In this document: positions 7,525-16,048 of the stretch, one piece after another
Layout of the letters: every line of letters starts with the position of its first letter
How positions within the stretch are numbered: the first letter of the stretch is position 1
Source: Streptomyces sp. MUM 2J
Lineage (GTDB): Bacteria > Actinomycetota > Actinomycetes > Streptomycetales > Streptomycetaceae
Direction of reading: 5' to 3'
Length of the DNA stretch: 64,000 nt
NCBI RefSeq assembly: GCF_022414535.1
Contig: NZ_JADWYM010000027.1
Location: 1-64,000 of the forward strand
The notes under the pieces: model-generated
Database searches by the model: none
Told to the model about the DNA's origin: nothing
The model's input: the letters and a program-made list of their open reading frames with translations, nothing else
Made by a program: the position numbers and the translations under genes

Positions 7525-8586
7525 ATGGACCCCGTGGCGGCCCTGGACCGGATCGCCTTCCTGCTGGAGCGCTCCCTGGCACCGACGTACCGCGTACGCG
7601 CCTTCCGCACCGCGGCCCGCGTGGTGCGGGAGCTGCCCGGGACGGAGCTGCACGAGCGGGTGGCGGCCGGGACCCTGGAGGCGCTGCGCGGGGTGGGTCC
7701 GAAGACGGCCCAGGTGGTGCGGGAAGCCCTCGACGGGCAGGTGCCCGGCTATCTGGAGAAGCTGGAGGGCGCGGCCGGCACGGCGGCGCCGGCCGCGCAG
7801 GGCGGGGAGGGGCTGCGGGCACTGCTGCGCGGTGACTGCCACCTTCACTCGGACTGGTCCGACGGCGGCAGCCCGATCGAGGAGATGGGGCGCACCGCGG
7901 CCGCGCTCGGCCACGAGTGGGCGGTGCTCACCGACCACTCGCCGCGTTTGACCGTGGCCCGCGGCCTGTCGGCGGAGCGGCTGCGCGAGCAGTTGACGGT
8001 GGTCGCCCGGCTCAACGAGTCGTGGGCGCCGTTCCGGCTGCTGACCGGCATCGAGTGCGACATCCTCGACGACGGTTCGCTCGACCAGGATCCGCAGATC
8101 CTCGCACGCCTGGACGTCGTGGTCGTGTCCGTCCACTCCAAGCTGCGCATGGACCTCCGGTCGATGACCCGGCGCATGGTGGCAGCGGTACGCAATCCGC
8201 ACGCCGACGTGCTGGGCCACTGCACCGGGCGGCTGGTCACGGGGCGGGGGCGGCCGGAGTCGCAGTTCGACGCCGGCGAGGTGTTCGCGGCGTGCGCGGA
8301 GTCGGGTACCGCGGTGGAGATCAACAGCCGTCCGGAACGGCTGGACCCGCCACGCCGGCTGCTGCGGAGGGCGGTCGGGGCCGGCGTGCTGTTCTCGGTG
8401 GACACGGACGCACACGCACCGGGCCAGCTCGACTGGCAGATCAACGGCTGCGCGCGGGCCGAGGAGTGCGGAGTGCCGCCCGAACGGGTGGTCACCACGT
8501 GGTCGGCCGATGCCCTGCTGACGTGGACCCACGAGGGACGAACCCCGGCCGACGGTACCCGGGCGGCGGCCGGAACGGGCCGGTGA
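7525..8586 (+). CDS. PHP-domain protein with helix-hairpin-helix N-terminus (PolX-like)
   Basis: A 353-residue protein. Residues about 1-85 resemble the helical and helix-hairpin-helix portion of DNA polymerase beta/X (LERSLAPTYRVRAFRTAARVV, then GVGPKTAQVVREAL). Residues about 105-330 are a PHP phosphoesterase domain with metal-binding motifs GDCHLHSDWSDG, LTDHS, GIECDIL, VSVHSK, GHCTGR and DTDAH. It lacks the nucleotidyltransferase palm of full PolX, so a DNA-end or nucleotide phosphoesterase is more likely than a polymerase. The ATG at 7525 follows AGGAGG by five bases; a GTG six bases upstream would overlap that site. Single gene. Confidence 0.88.
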   Translation: MDPVAALDRIAFLLERSLAPTYRVRAFRTAARVVRELPGTELHERVAAGTLEALRGVGPKTAQVVREALDGQVPGYLEKLEGAAGTAAPAAQGGEGLRALLRGDCHLHSDWSDGGSPIEEMGRTAAALGHEWAVLTDHSPRLTVARGLSAERLREQLTVVARLNESWAPFRLLTGIECDILDDGSLDQDPQILARLDVVVVSVHSKLRMDLRSMTRRMVAAVRNPHADVLGHCTGRLVTGRGRPESQFDAGEVFAACAESGTAVEINSRPERLDPPRRLLRRAVGAGVLFSVDTDAHAPGQLDWQINGCARAEECGVPPERVVTTWSADALLTWTHEGRTPADGTRAAAGTGR

Positions 8587-8841
8587 GGCGGGTCAGCCAC
8601 CCACAGGGGCAGGTCCGGGAACACCGGAAGGCGGTTCGCCGTTGAAAGAACTGTGGGTGCGCGCGGAACGCCGATGGGCCCCGCAGTCGCGCACAGGCGG
8701 TTGTCCGGCAGAGGCGCTGTGGAGCCCCTCGCCGGGAGGCGACCGCCAACCCGAACCCACCCTCCGGGCGAGCCCCGGCCGTGATCCCCCCGTCCGGCCG
8801 GGGCTCTCTTCTGCCCGCACGGCATCCCGCCCGAGCCGTCC

Positions 8842-8879
8842 TTGACTTCGAGCGCGCTCGAATACGTAGCGTGCCGGAC
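8842..8879 (+). promoter_or_regulatory. MerR-type promoter with 16-bp palindrome; leaderless start
   Basis: TTGACT at 8842-8847 and TAGCGT at 8867-8872 are separated by 19 bp, the overlong spacing typical of promoters activated by MerR-family proteins. The spacer contains the perfect palindrome TTCGAGCGCGCTCGAA (8847-8862), where such a regulator would bind. The predicted transcription start falls at or next to the ATG at 8880 and no ribosome-binding site precedes it, so the mRNA is probably leaderless. No MerR gene lies nearby. Confidence 0.65.
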
Positions 8880-9854
8880 ATGAGCGACACCGCACAGCAC
8901 AGGATCGGCTCGGGCTTCGGCGCCCGGAGCACCGCAGACGACGTTCTCCGGGGGATCGACCTGACGGGCAGGCTCGCGCTCGTGACCGGCGGCTACTCCG
9001 GTCTCGGGCTGGAGACCACCAGGGCACTGGTCCGGGCGGGCGCCCGCGTCGTGGTGCCCGCCCGGCGCCCGGACACCGCACGCGAGAACCTGGCCGGGCT
9101 GCCCGGCACCGAGGTGGACGAACTGGACCTCGGCGACCTGGACAGCGTCCGGGCCTTCGCCGAACGGTTCCTCGCCTCCGGCCGCAGCCTCGACATCGTC
9201 ATCGGCAACGCCGGGATCATGGCCTGCCCCGAGACGCGGGTCGGGCCCGGCTGGGAGGCGCAGTTCGCCACCAACCACCTCGGCCACTTCGCCCTCGTCA
9301 ACCGGCTCTGGCCGGCGATCGAGCCGGGCGGCGCCCGCGTGGTCTCCGTCTCCTCGCGCGGCCACCACCTCTCCGGCATCCGCTGGGACGACCCGCACTG
9401 GCAGCACGGATACGACAAGTGGGCGGCCTACGGCCAGGCGAAGACGGCGAACGTGCTGTTCGCCGTGCAGCTCGACCGGCTGGCCCGGGACCGCGGGGTG
9501 CGCGCCTTCGCGCTCCACCCCGGCGGCATCCTCACCCCGCTCCAGCGTCACCTGACCAGGGAGGAGATGGTCGGACTCGGCTGGATCGACGAGGACGGCA
9601 ACGCGCTCGACCCGGCGGCCTTCAAGACGCCGGAGCAGGGAGCGGCCACCCAGGTCTGGGCCGCGACCTCGCCGCGGCTGGACGGCATGGGCGGCGTCTA
9701 CCTGGAGGACTGCGACATCGCCGAACCGGCGCCCGCCGACGGCGCACGGTCCGGGGTCAAGGACTGGGCCACCGACCCCGAGCAGGCGGCCCGCCTGTGG
9801 ACGCTGTCGGCGCGGGCCACGGGAGTCGACGCCCTCGCGACGGACAAGCCCTGA
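8880..9854 (+). CDS. Short-chain dehydrogenase/reductase
   Basis: A 324-residue SDR of the retinol-dehydrogenase/oxidoreductase-like type. The dinucleotide-binding motif TGGYSGLG, the NAG motif in IGNAGIMA, the Ser in VVSVSSRGHH and the Tyr-x3-Lys in AAYGQAKTAN form the complete NAD(P)H site and catalytic set. Extra residues around 205-300 are typical of this extended subgroup, which acts on diverse aldehydes, ketones or alcohols. It is a single gene; its MerR-type promoter suggests induction by a small molecule or redox stress. Downstream 150 bp separate it from the convergent ROK gene. Confidence 0.92.
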   Translation: MSDTAQHRIGSGFGARSTADDVLRGIDLTGRLALVTGGYSGLGLETTRALVRAGARVVVPARRPDTARENLAGLPGTEVDELDLGDLDSVRAFAERFLASGRSLDIVIGNAGIMACPETRVGPGWEAQFATNHLGHFALVNRLWPAIEPGGARVVSVSSRGHHLSGIRWDDPHWQHGYDKWAAYGQAKTANVLFAVQLDRLARDRGVRAFALHPGGILTPLQRHLTREEMVGLGWIDEDGNALDPAAFKTPEQGAATQVWAATSPRLDGMGGVYLEDCDIAEPAPADGARSGVKDWATDPEQAARLWTLSARATGVDALATDKP

Positions 9855-10004
9855 CCGTCACGCCGGTCCCCGGCGCCACGGGCCGGTGAGGCGTCCCTGC
9901 CTCCGTACGGGGCGGCTCCGCGCTCTCTCGGCCCGTCCAGAACGGACCGGAGCGCGGTCCGCGCCGTCGGCGACGAGTAGGTGGGGTGTGCCTCCGTCGA
10001 GACC

Positions 10005-11294
10005 TCAGTGCGGGGCCCGCTCCGCCAGCGCGGTACGCCAGGCCGGTGCCGGTCCCTCGGGCTCCGGTTCCCGTCGGCGGCCGCCGCGCGCGAAGAAGTC
10101 GGCGAGCGGGAGGATCGCGGCGCCCACGGTGACCGCGTCGGGGCCGAGCCGGCCCAGCTCCACGGTGACCCGCTCGGCGGGGTGGCGCAACGCGTAGGCG
10201 GCGGCATGGCGCCGTACGGCGGGCAGGAAGCGGGCGCCGAGCTGGAGCCCCGCCCATCCGCCGATGAGGATCCGCTCGGGCCGGAAGAGATTGATCAGGT
10301 CGGAGAGTCCGGCGCCGAGGTACTCGGCGGTCTCCTCCAGGACGGCGAGGGCGACGGGGTCGGGCTCGGTGCCCTCGGCAGGGTAGGCGGCGGCGAGCAT
10401 CGCCGTCAGCGCAGCTTCCTCGTCGGTGCCGGGCGGCGGGGTGCCGCCCTCCTCCTGCCAGCGGGCGAGCAGGGACTCGGCACCCGCGTAGGCCTCCAGG
10501 CAGCCGAGCGCCCCGCAGCGGCAGCGGCGCCCCCGGACCCGTACGGTCAGATGGCCCCACTCGACCGCCCGTCCGCTGTCGACGTCGGGGGTGACCAGGC
10601 AGGCGCCGACACCGGAGCCGAAGAGGACGACGGCGGCGTTGCGGGCGCCGCGCCCGCCGCCGAACCACATCTCGGCCTGGCCGAGGGTCCTGGCACCGTT
10701 GTCGATGAAGTACGGCACGGTCGGGGGCAGCGGGGAGCCGTCGCGCAGCAGGCTCTCCAGCGGCACGGCGTCCCAGCCGATGGTCTGTCCGTGCACGACG
10801 GCACCGTGCACGGGGTCACGTTCGACGATGCCGGGGACTCCTGTACCGACTCCGAGGAGCTGCTCGGGTCCGGTGCCCGCCGCGGAGAGCACCTCGGCGA
10901 TGCCGTCGCGGATGTGCCCGACGATCACCTCGACGTCGTAGCGCTGGTGTTCCAGTGGGCGTTCGGCGCGGGCGAGTTCGGTGAGACCCAGGTCGAACAG
11001 CTCGATGCGGACCCGGGTCTCGCCGACGTCGACGCCGATCATGTGTCCGCTGCCGGGTGCCACCCGGAGCAGGGTGCGTGGCCGGCCGCCGTCCGAGTCG
11101 ACGCTGCCGGCTTCCTCCAGCAGGCCGTCGGCGACGAGGTCGGCGACGACGTTGCTGACGGAGCCGGAGCTGAGGCCGGTGGCCGGGCCGAGCTCGAAAC
11201 GGCTGAGCGGTCCGTCGAAGTAGAGCCGCTGCAGTACGGCCGTGCGGTTGGCCCGCCTGAGGTCGCGTACCGTGCGCCCGTTGCGCCCCGCCAT
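10005..11294 (-). CDS. ROK-family transcriptional regulator
   Basis: A 429-residue sugar-responsive repressor of the NagC/XylR type. Residues about 8-75 are a winged HTH (TAVLQRLYFDGPLSRFELGPATGLSSGSV), followed by the ROK actin-like ATPase fold with IGVDVGETRVR and VGTGVPG. Cys258, Cys260 and Cys265 in CRCGALGCLE are the zinc-binding residues of the family. No sugar kinase or sugar ABC transporter gene is adjacent, so the regulon is not visible here. The inverted repeat at 11368-11388 is a likely autoregulatory site. Confidence 0.93.
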   Translation of the reverse strand: MAGRNGRTVRDLRRANRTAVLQRLYFDGPLSRFELGPATGLSSGSVSNVVADLVADGLLEEAGSVDSDGGRPRTLLRVAPGSGHMIGVDVGETRVRIELFDLGLTELARAERPLEHQRYDVEVIVGHIRDGIAEVLSAAGTGPEQLLGVGTGVPGIVERDPVHGAVVHGQTIGWDAVPLESLLRDGSPLPPTVPYFIDNGARTLGQAEMWFGGGRGARNAAVVLFGSGVGACLVTPDVDSGRAVEWGHLTVRVRGRRCRCGALGCLEAYAGAESLLARWQEEGGTPPPGTDEEAALTAMLAAAYPAEGTEPDPVALAVLEETAEYLGAGLSDLINLFRPERILIGGWAGLQLGARFLPAVRRHAAAYALRHPAERVTVELGRLGPDAVTVGAAILPLADFFARGGRRREPEPEGPAPAWRTALAERAPH

Positions 11295-11367
11295 GTGACT
11301 CCCTCCGAACCGTGCTCGACCTGCACTCTATCGCCGCGCGGTGCGGAAGGACACCTTCTCCCGGTAC

Positions 11368-11388
11368 TTAATTCATGCAGAGAACTAA
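11368..11388. promoter_or_regulatory. Candidate ROK operator
   Basis: TTAATTC (11368-11374) and GAACTAA (11382-11388) form an imperfect inverted repeat around a 7-bp centre, in an A/T-rich island 74 bp upstream of the ROK start. NagC/XylR-type regulators bind A/T-rich sites of this shape, often TTA/TAA-flanked. Binding by the adjacent protein is inferred. Confidence 0.5.
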
Positions 11389-11736
11389 GCAGGGCGAAAC
11401 CGCGGTGCCGCACTCGTCACGTGCGGCGGCGGGCCGGCAAGCGGCCACGCCCGGGCGGGAGGGGGCTGCCGGTCGCGGGCGTTTTCCGCACGGGGCACGG
11501 GACTCCGGCGCCTCGCCGGGCGCCGCGCTCCCACCCCGCTTCGGCACCGTCCCGCCGCCTCTCCCTCTCGGCCGGCCCCAGTGCACTCTCGCGGCGTGCC
11601 GTCCGGCGGCGACCGGCTCCTCCCCCGCGGCCGTCTCGTCGAGCGGTCGCCACGAGCGGTCGCCGTACAGGGTACGGAACGGCGCTCCCGGTCGGCGACA
11701 CCGCCCCGCGGGCCACCGGCCCGGCGTGCGCCGGGG
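11389..11736. other. Gap without a supported gene
   Basis: 348 bp between the operator-like repeat and the end of the PucR-type gene. A forward frame starting MQRTKQGETAVPHSSRAAAG is open across it, but its third-position bias is weak and it runs antisense into the PucR gene, so I do not call it. Confidence 0.45.
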
Positions 11737-13446
11737 TCAGGAGAACGGCTCTGCCAGCTTCCTGCGGCGGTGCAGGGCGAGCTGCAGTTCGAGGAGCAGC
11801 CGGTCGGAGGGATCGCCCAGGTCCAGTCCGACGATGTCCTCGACCCTGCGGATTCGGTAACGCATCGTGTTCGGGTGCACCTGGAGCGCCGCCGCGGCCT
11901 GACGGACGTCCCCGTGCCGGGCGAGATAGGCTTCGGCGCTCTCCCACAGGCTCGACGCGTGTCTGAGGTCGTAGTCGAACAGTACGTCGAGACGTGGATC
12001 GTACAGTTCGGGTCGCCGGCCGATGAGGTCGAGGATCTCACCGAGCAGCACCGCCGTGCGGGATTCGTCCAGCGTGGTCACTCTGCCTTCCGGGAAGGTG
12101 GCGGCAGTGCCGTCGAGGACCCGGTCGACCTCGGTCCGCGCTGCGGCCACCTGTCCCAGGTCCATCACGTGGATGGCGACCGCGGCACGCAACACGACCG
12201 ACCGTTTCGCCTCGACATCGTCGACGAGCTGCCGCGCCCACGCGGAGACGGTGCTCGCCGACTTGTACCCGGGCAGCAGTACGTAGGCGCGCCTGCCGAT
12301 GACCGTGGCCACCGAGTCATGGCGGAACGAGCTCGCGTGCAGCCGGATCATGCTCCCCACACCGGCGAACCCGTCGGCCGGTCCCGCGTTCCCGGTGAGG
12401 GCGAAACCGACCACCGCGGCCGGTCCGGTGACCGGTAGGCTGAGGGCGCCGACCAGCGACGGGACGTCCACGCCTCCGCCACGTGCGCCGAACAGACGCT
12501 GGATCAGCAGGCCCTCCGTGGAAGGGGCGTTGTGGCTGCGCCAGATGATGCGGGCGGCGATCGCCGACGCTCCGCGCAGCACGTCCGGGGCGTCGGCGGT
12601 GAAGGGTTCGGCGCCCTGCTGCAACCAGATGGAGCCGAGCATCCTCGGCGCGGCTGAGCCTTCGTCGGACGGCTGCCGGATGCTGACCACCAGCCGTCGC
12701 TCGGTGGCGAGCTGGCTGTGCGCCGGCACGTCGATGACCTCGTCGCTCTCGCGCAGCCGGTGAAACACACCCCATTGCTCCAGCGCCCGAAGGTAGTCGC
12801 GCGGGCCCTCCCGGCCGAGGATCGACAGGGTGCGCAGTTCGTCGGCGGATTCGTTGGAGGCCGAGTAGGCCAGCACGTGCGACTGCGCGTCCTCGATCGA
12901 GACCAGGCCACCGGCGTTCTGCGCGACCATCTGGGCGAGGCCGAACAGGTCGGTGTCCATCGCGAGCAGATCCGGCTCCCCCAGGGCGGCCTGGTGCCGG
13001 CGCGAGCGGTCGAGCACACCCTTCACCAGCGGCAGCACGTGGTCCCACCGGGCCTTCGGGTGCACCTCCAAGAGGGCCACGCCGGCCTGGCGCGCCGCGG
13101 ACTGCAGTACGCCCGACCCGGCGGCGTTCTTCGACATGACCGCTGCCGGCCGGTGCTCGGGGGAGCGCTGCGCGACCTCGTCGAACCAGCGCACGGCGTC
13201 GGCGTTCGTCACACCGGCGTGCAGGTAGAGGTCGGGCACCGGAGCGTGCGTTCCGGCCTCGGCCAGCAGGTCCGAACCGTCGACGAGCGCCACTGAGGAG
13301 ATCATGACGTCCTCACCCGCGGGGGCGCCGACCACCCGGACGACGGCCGTGTCGAGAGCGCTCAGCATCTCACGCAGCGTGATGGCTTCCGTCGGGCCGG
13401 TGTCTGCGGCCGACGCGCGGGGACGTGCTTGACGGTCGGTGATCAC
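11737..13446 (-). CDS. PucR-family regulator divergent from the ABC transporter operon
   Basis: A 569-residue regulator. The N-terminal half (LREMLSALDTAVVRVVGAP onward) matches the purine-catabolism/PucR sensory domain, followed by a GAF-like region (MVAQNAGGLVSIEDAQSHVLAYS) and a C-terminal HTH near residues 505-545 (GDVRQAAAALQVHPNTMRYR). PucR proteins control catabolism and uptake of purines, amino acids or their derivatives. The GTG at 13446 is chosen because GGAGG lies seven bases upstream; the frame runs on to 13719 without resemblance. Its position divergent from the liv-type operon suggests it controls that operon, with the imported substrate as likely effector. Confidence 0.9.
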   Translation of the reverse strand: MITDRQARPRASAADTGPTEAITLREMLSALDTAVVRVVGAPAGEDVMISSVALVDGSDLLAEAGTHAPVPDLYLHAGVTNADAVRWFDEVAQRSPEHRPAAVMSKNAAGSGVLQSAARQAGVALLEVHPKARWDHVLPLVKGVLDRSRRHQAALGEPDLLAMDTDLFGLAQMVAQNAGGLVSIEDAQSHVLAYSASNESADELRTLSILGREGPRDYLRALEQWGVFHRLRESDEVIDVPAHSQLATERRLVVSIRQPSDEGSAAPRMLGSIWLQQGAEPFTADAPDVLRGASAIAARIIWRSHNAPSTEGLLIQRLFGARGGGVDVPSLVGALSLPVTGPAAVVGFALTGNAGPADGFAGVGSMIRLHASSFRHDSVATVIGRRAYVLLPGYKSASTVSAWARQLVDDVEAKRSVVLRAAVAIHVMDLGQVAAARTEVDRVLDGTAATFPEGRVTTLDESRTAVLLGEILDLIGRRPELYDPRLDVLFDYDLRHASSLWESAEAYLARHGDVRQAAAALQVHPNTMRYRIRRVEDIVGLDLGDPSDRLLLELQLALHRRRKLAEPFS

Positions 13447-13477
13447 GGCACGCCTCCAGGCCTGGACGCCGACTGCG

Positions 13478-13511
13478 TTCGGCCAACAGTACACGCCGCG
13501 TTTTGGCCAAC
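13478..13511. promoter_or_regulatory. Paired GGCCAAC direct repeats, 24-bp spacing
   Basis: TTCGGCCAAC (13478-13487) and TTTTGGCCAAC (13501-13511) share GGCCAAC in the same orientation, 24 bp apart, 35-65 bp upstream of the PucR-type start. Spaced direct half-sites near a regulator's own promoter suggest a binding array for it. Inference only. Confidence 0.4.
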
Positions 13512-13924
13512 GGGACAACATGACGGCTTCAGATTTGTTCCACCGGCTCATGGCTTGGTTTGCGTTCTCGTGTTGACTACGGGCCAGCTCCCAGCCGCGG
13601 CGACGACCTCGGCGTGAGCCGGGGCGTGCCGGGCCACGCCGCGTTCCTCCGCCCCGTCCCGCCGCGGGACCACCTGCCGGAATCGCAGACACCGCTGCAC
13701 CGCAACCACCCATGCCCACAAGGCAGATCCATCACGGCGCCGACCGCGAGCCAGGAGGGGGATGTGGCGTACGCCCCCGTACGCCCCGTTCACCCGCAAC
13801 GCCGGGCTGGCGGTGACCGCGCCGAGCTTCCGAGAACCGGAAGATCCGTTTTCTTGAGGATTGACGACCTGACCGGTGACGGAACCGTTTCCGTCGCGAC
13901 GACCAGCAGAGACGGGTGTATGAC
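13512..13924. promoter_or_regulatory. Upstream region of the liv-type operon with hairpin
   Basis: This 413-bp stretch has no supported gene. Near its right end GACGGAA (13878-13884), the loop CCGT and TTCCGTC (13889-13895) form a perfect 7-bp hairpin, 29 bp before the predicted livK start; it could be an operator or a leader hairpin. The stretch before it (GTTTTCTTGAGGATTGACGA) is A/T-richer and may hold the promoter. Confidence 0.4.
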
Positions 13925-15094
13925 GTGAGAACCGCGAGAGGTACGAAGACAGGCGTCGCCGCCGCGTTCGCCGCGGCAGCCCTGGTGCTGACCGGCTGCC
14001 AGGGCGCGCTCGGCAGCGGCGGCAAGGATTCCGACGGCCCGATCACGCTCGGCATGGCGATACCCATCTCGGGCAGCAGCGCCGCGGCCGGCCCCTACAT
14101 GAAGAACGGTGCCCAGCTGGCGATCGACGAGATCAACGCCGACGGCGGGGTGCTCGGCCGCAAGCTGAAGCTGAACGTGCAGGACAGCGCGTGCGACCCG
14201 AAGACCGCGGTCACCGCGGCGAACAAGCTGGTCGCGGCGGGCGTCACCGTGTCGGTCGGCGGATACTGCTCGTCGGCCACGCTGCCGACCCTGTCGGTGT
14301 TCGACAAGGCTGACATCCCGATGGTGGTCCCCGCGGCGAACTCGGGCGACCTGGTCGCGCAGAAGCTGCCGAACGTGTTCCTCATCAACGGTACCGGTGC
14401 GCAGCAGGCGCAGGCCGCGGTCGAGTGGATGAGCAGGCAGAAGGCCACGCGGGTGGCACTGCTCGATGACAACACCAGCTACTCCACCGACATCACCAAG
14501 CGCACCAGGGCCGACATCGAAGAGGGCGGCTCCGGCATGAAGATGGTGCTGAAGGAGTCGGTGAACGCGGGAGAGAGCGACTACGGCTCGAACGTCGACG
14601 CCATCGTGAAGGCCAAGCCCGACTTCGTGTACTGGACCGGCTACTACCAGGAGGGCGGCCTGCTCATCCGGCAGCTGCGCCAGGCCGGCTACAAGGGCGA
14701 CATCATGGTCGCCGACGGCAACGTGGACGCCAAGCTCATCAGCATCGCCGGGAAGGGCAACGCCCAGGGCGTGTACGCCACCATGACCGAGACGCCCGAC
14801 ACCATCGAGGGCGCGAGCAACTGGATCTCCGACTACAAGGAGAAGTTCGGCTCCGAGCCCGGCCCCTACGCGCTGCAGTCCTACGACGCGGTGCGCGTGG
14901 CCGCCAAGGCGATCGAGGACGCGGACGGCACGGACGGAAAGAAGATCATGGACGCGTTGACGCAGATCGACGGGTTCAAGCTGTTCTCCGGCCCGCTCAA
15001 GTTCACCTCGAACCACACCCTGTCGCAGGGCGGCTTCCGCATCCTGCGGGTGTCGGACACCACGTTCACGCTCGTCGACGACCTCCAGTCCTGA
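13925..15094 (+). CDS. livK: ABC transporter substrate-binding lipoprotein, branched-chain amino acid type
   Basis: A 389-residue extracytoplasmic solute receptor. It has a lipoprotein signal (Arg/Lys N-terminus, Ala/Val-rich core, LTGC with lipid-anchored Cys25) and then the LivK-type fold: ITLGMAIPISGSSAAAGPYMKNGAQLAIDEINADGG, a GGYCSSATLPTL hinge segment and a C-terminal GGFRILRV. The family binds branched-chain or other amino acids, amides, urea or aromatic acids, so the ligand is not certain. GTG 13925 gives the usual short signal peptide; GTG 13916 adds three residues. First gene of a five-gene operon. Confidence 0.93.
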   Translation: MRTARGTKTGVAAAFAAAALVLTGCQGALGSGGKDSDGPITLGMAIPISGSSAAAGPYMKNGAQLAIDEINADGGVLGRKLKLNVQDSACDPKTAVTAANKLVAAGVTVSVGGYCSSATLPTLSVFDKADIPMVVPAANSGDLVAQKLPNVFLINGTGAQQAQAAVEWMSRQKATRVALLDDNTSYSTDITKRTRADIEEGGSGMKMVLKESVNAGESDYGSNVDAIVKAKPDFVYWTGYYQEGGLLIRQLRQAGYKGDIMVADGNVDAKLISIAGKGNAQGVYATMTETPDTIEGASNWISDYKEKFGSEPGPYALQSYDAVRVAAKAIEDADGTDGKKIMDALTQIDGFKLFSGPLKFTSNHTLSQGGFRILRVSDTTFTLVDDLQS

Positions 15095-15154
15095 GCACAG
15101 CAGCGCGCGGCGGGCCCGCGGTCCGGGTCCGCCACCGCTCCTGAGGGGAATGAC

Positions 15155-16048
15155 ATGCTTCAGATCATCTGGAACGGCCTGTTCGTGGGTTCGTTCTACG
15201 CATTGGTCGCCCTCGGCTACAGCATGGTCTACGGGATCATGAAGCTGCTGAACTTCGCCCACGGCGACCTCTACATGCTGGGTGCGTTCATCGGATTCGC
15301 ACTGCTCAGCTCGTTCAGCGGCTTCACGGCGTCCCTGTCGCTGGTGGCACTGCTCGTGGTACTGGTGCTGTCCATGGTCGGCACCGGCCTGGCCGGAGTG
15401 GCGATCGAACGCGTCGCCTACCGGCCGCTGCGCGGCGCGCCACGGCTGTCGCTGCTGATCACCGCGGTCGGCGCGTCGTTCGCGCTGGAGTACGGGATGC
15501 GCATCGTGGCCGGGCCCAACCCGGAGGTGTACCCGGTACGCCTGGGCAGTTCGTCCCTGCATGTGCTCGGCGTCCGGATCAGCGTCTCCCAGATCGTGCT
15601 CATCGGGATCGCGATCGCGCTCATGGTCGGGCTCAACACACTGGTGATGCGCTCGCGGCAGGGCCGGGCGATGCGGGCGATCGCGCTGGACCCGGTGGCC
15701 AGCCGGCTGATGGGTATCGACGTGAACCGGGTCGTCGCCCAGGCGTTCTTCATCGGGTCCGCGCTCGCCGGCGCCGCCGGCGTGATGGCGGGCTCCTACT
15801 ACGGCAGCATCAACTTCCTGATGGGCTTCATCATCGGGCTCAAGGCGTTCACCGCGGCGGTGATCGGCGGGATCGGCAACTTCAAGGGCGCCATGCTCGG
15901 TGGCGTGGTACTCGGCCTGCTCGAATCAGTCGGGACGCACTTCCTCGGCGGGCAGTGGCGCGACGTGTTCGCGTTCGCCTTCCTCATCCTGTTCCTGACC
16001 GTGCGGCCCACCGGCCTGCTCGGCGAGCGCGTCACGGAGCGTGTGTGA
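15155..16048 (+). CDS. livH: ABC transporter permease, LivH type
   Basis: A 297-residue integral membrane permease with about eight hydrophobic segments. The start (IIWNGLFVGSFYALVALGYSMVYGIMKLLNFAHGD) and the cytoplasmic coupling loop (GRAMRAIALDPVASRLMGID) are characteristic of LivH. It pairs with LivM to form the channel. ATG 15155 is preceded by AGGGGAATGAC. Its stop overlaps the start of the next gene (TGATG), giving tight coupling. Located 60 bp after the substrate-binding gene, which allows for its higher expression. Confidence 0.95.
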   Translation: MLQIIWNGLFVGSFYALVALGYSMVYGIMKLLNFAHGDLYMLGAFIGFALLSSFSGFTASLSLVALLVVLVLSMVGTGLAGVAIERVAYRPLRGAPRLSLLITAVGASFALEYGMRIVAGPNPEVYPVRLGSSSLHVLGVRISVSQIVLIGIAIALMVGLNTLVMRSRQGRAMRAIALDPVASRLMGIDVNRVVAQAFFIGSALAGAAGVMAGSYYGSINFLMGFIIGLKAFTAAVIGGIGNFKGAMLGGVVLGLLESVGTHFLGGQWRDVFAFAFLILFLTVRPTGLLGERVTERV

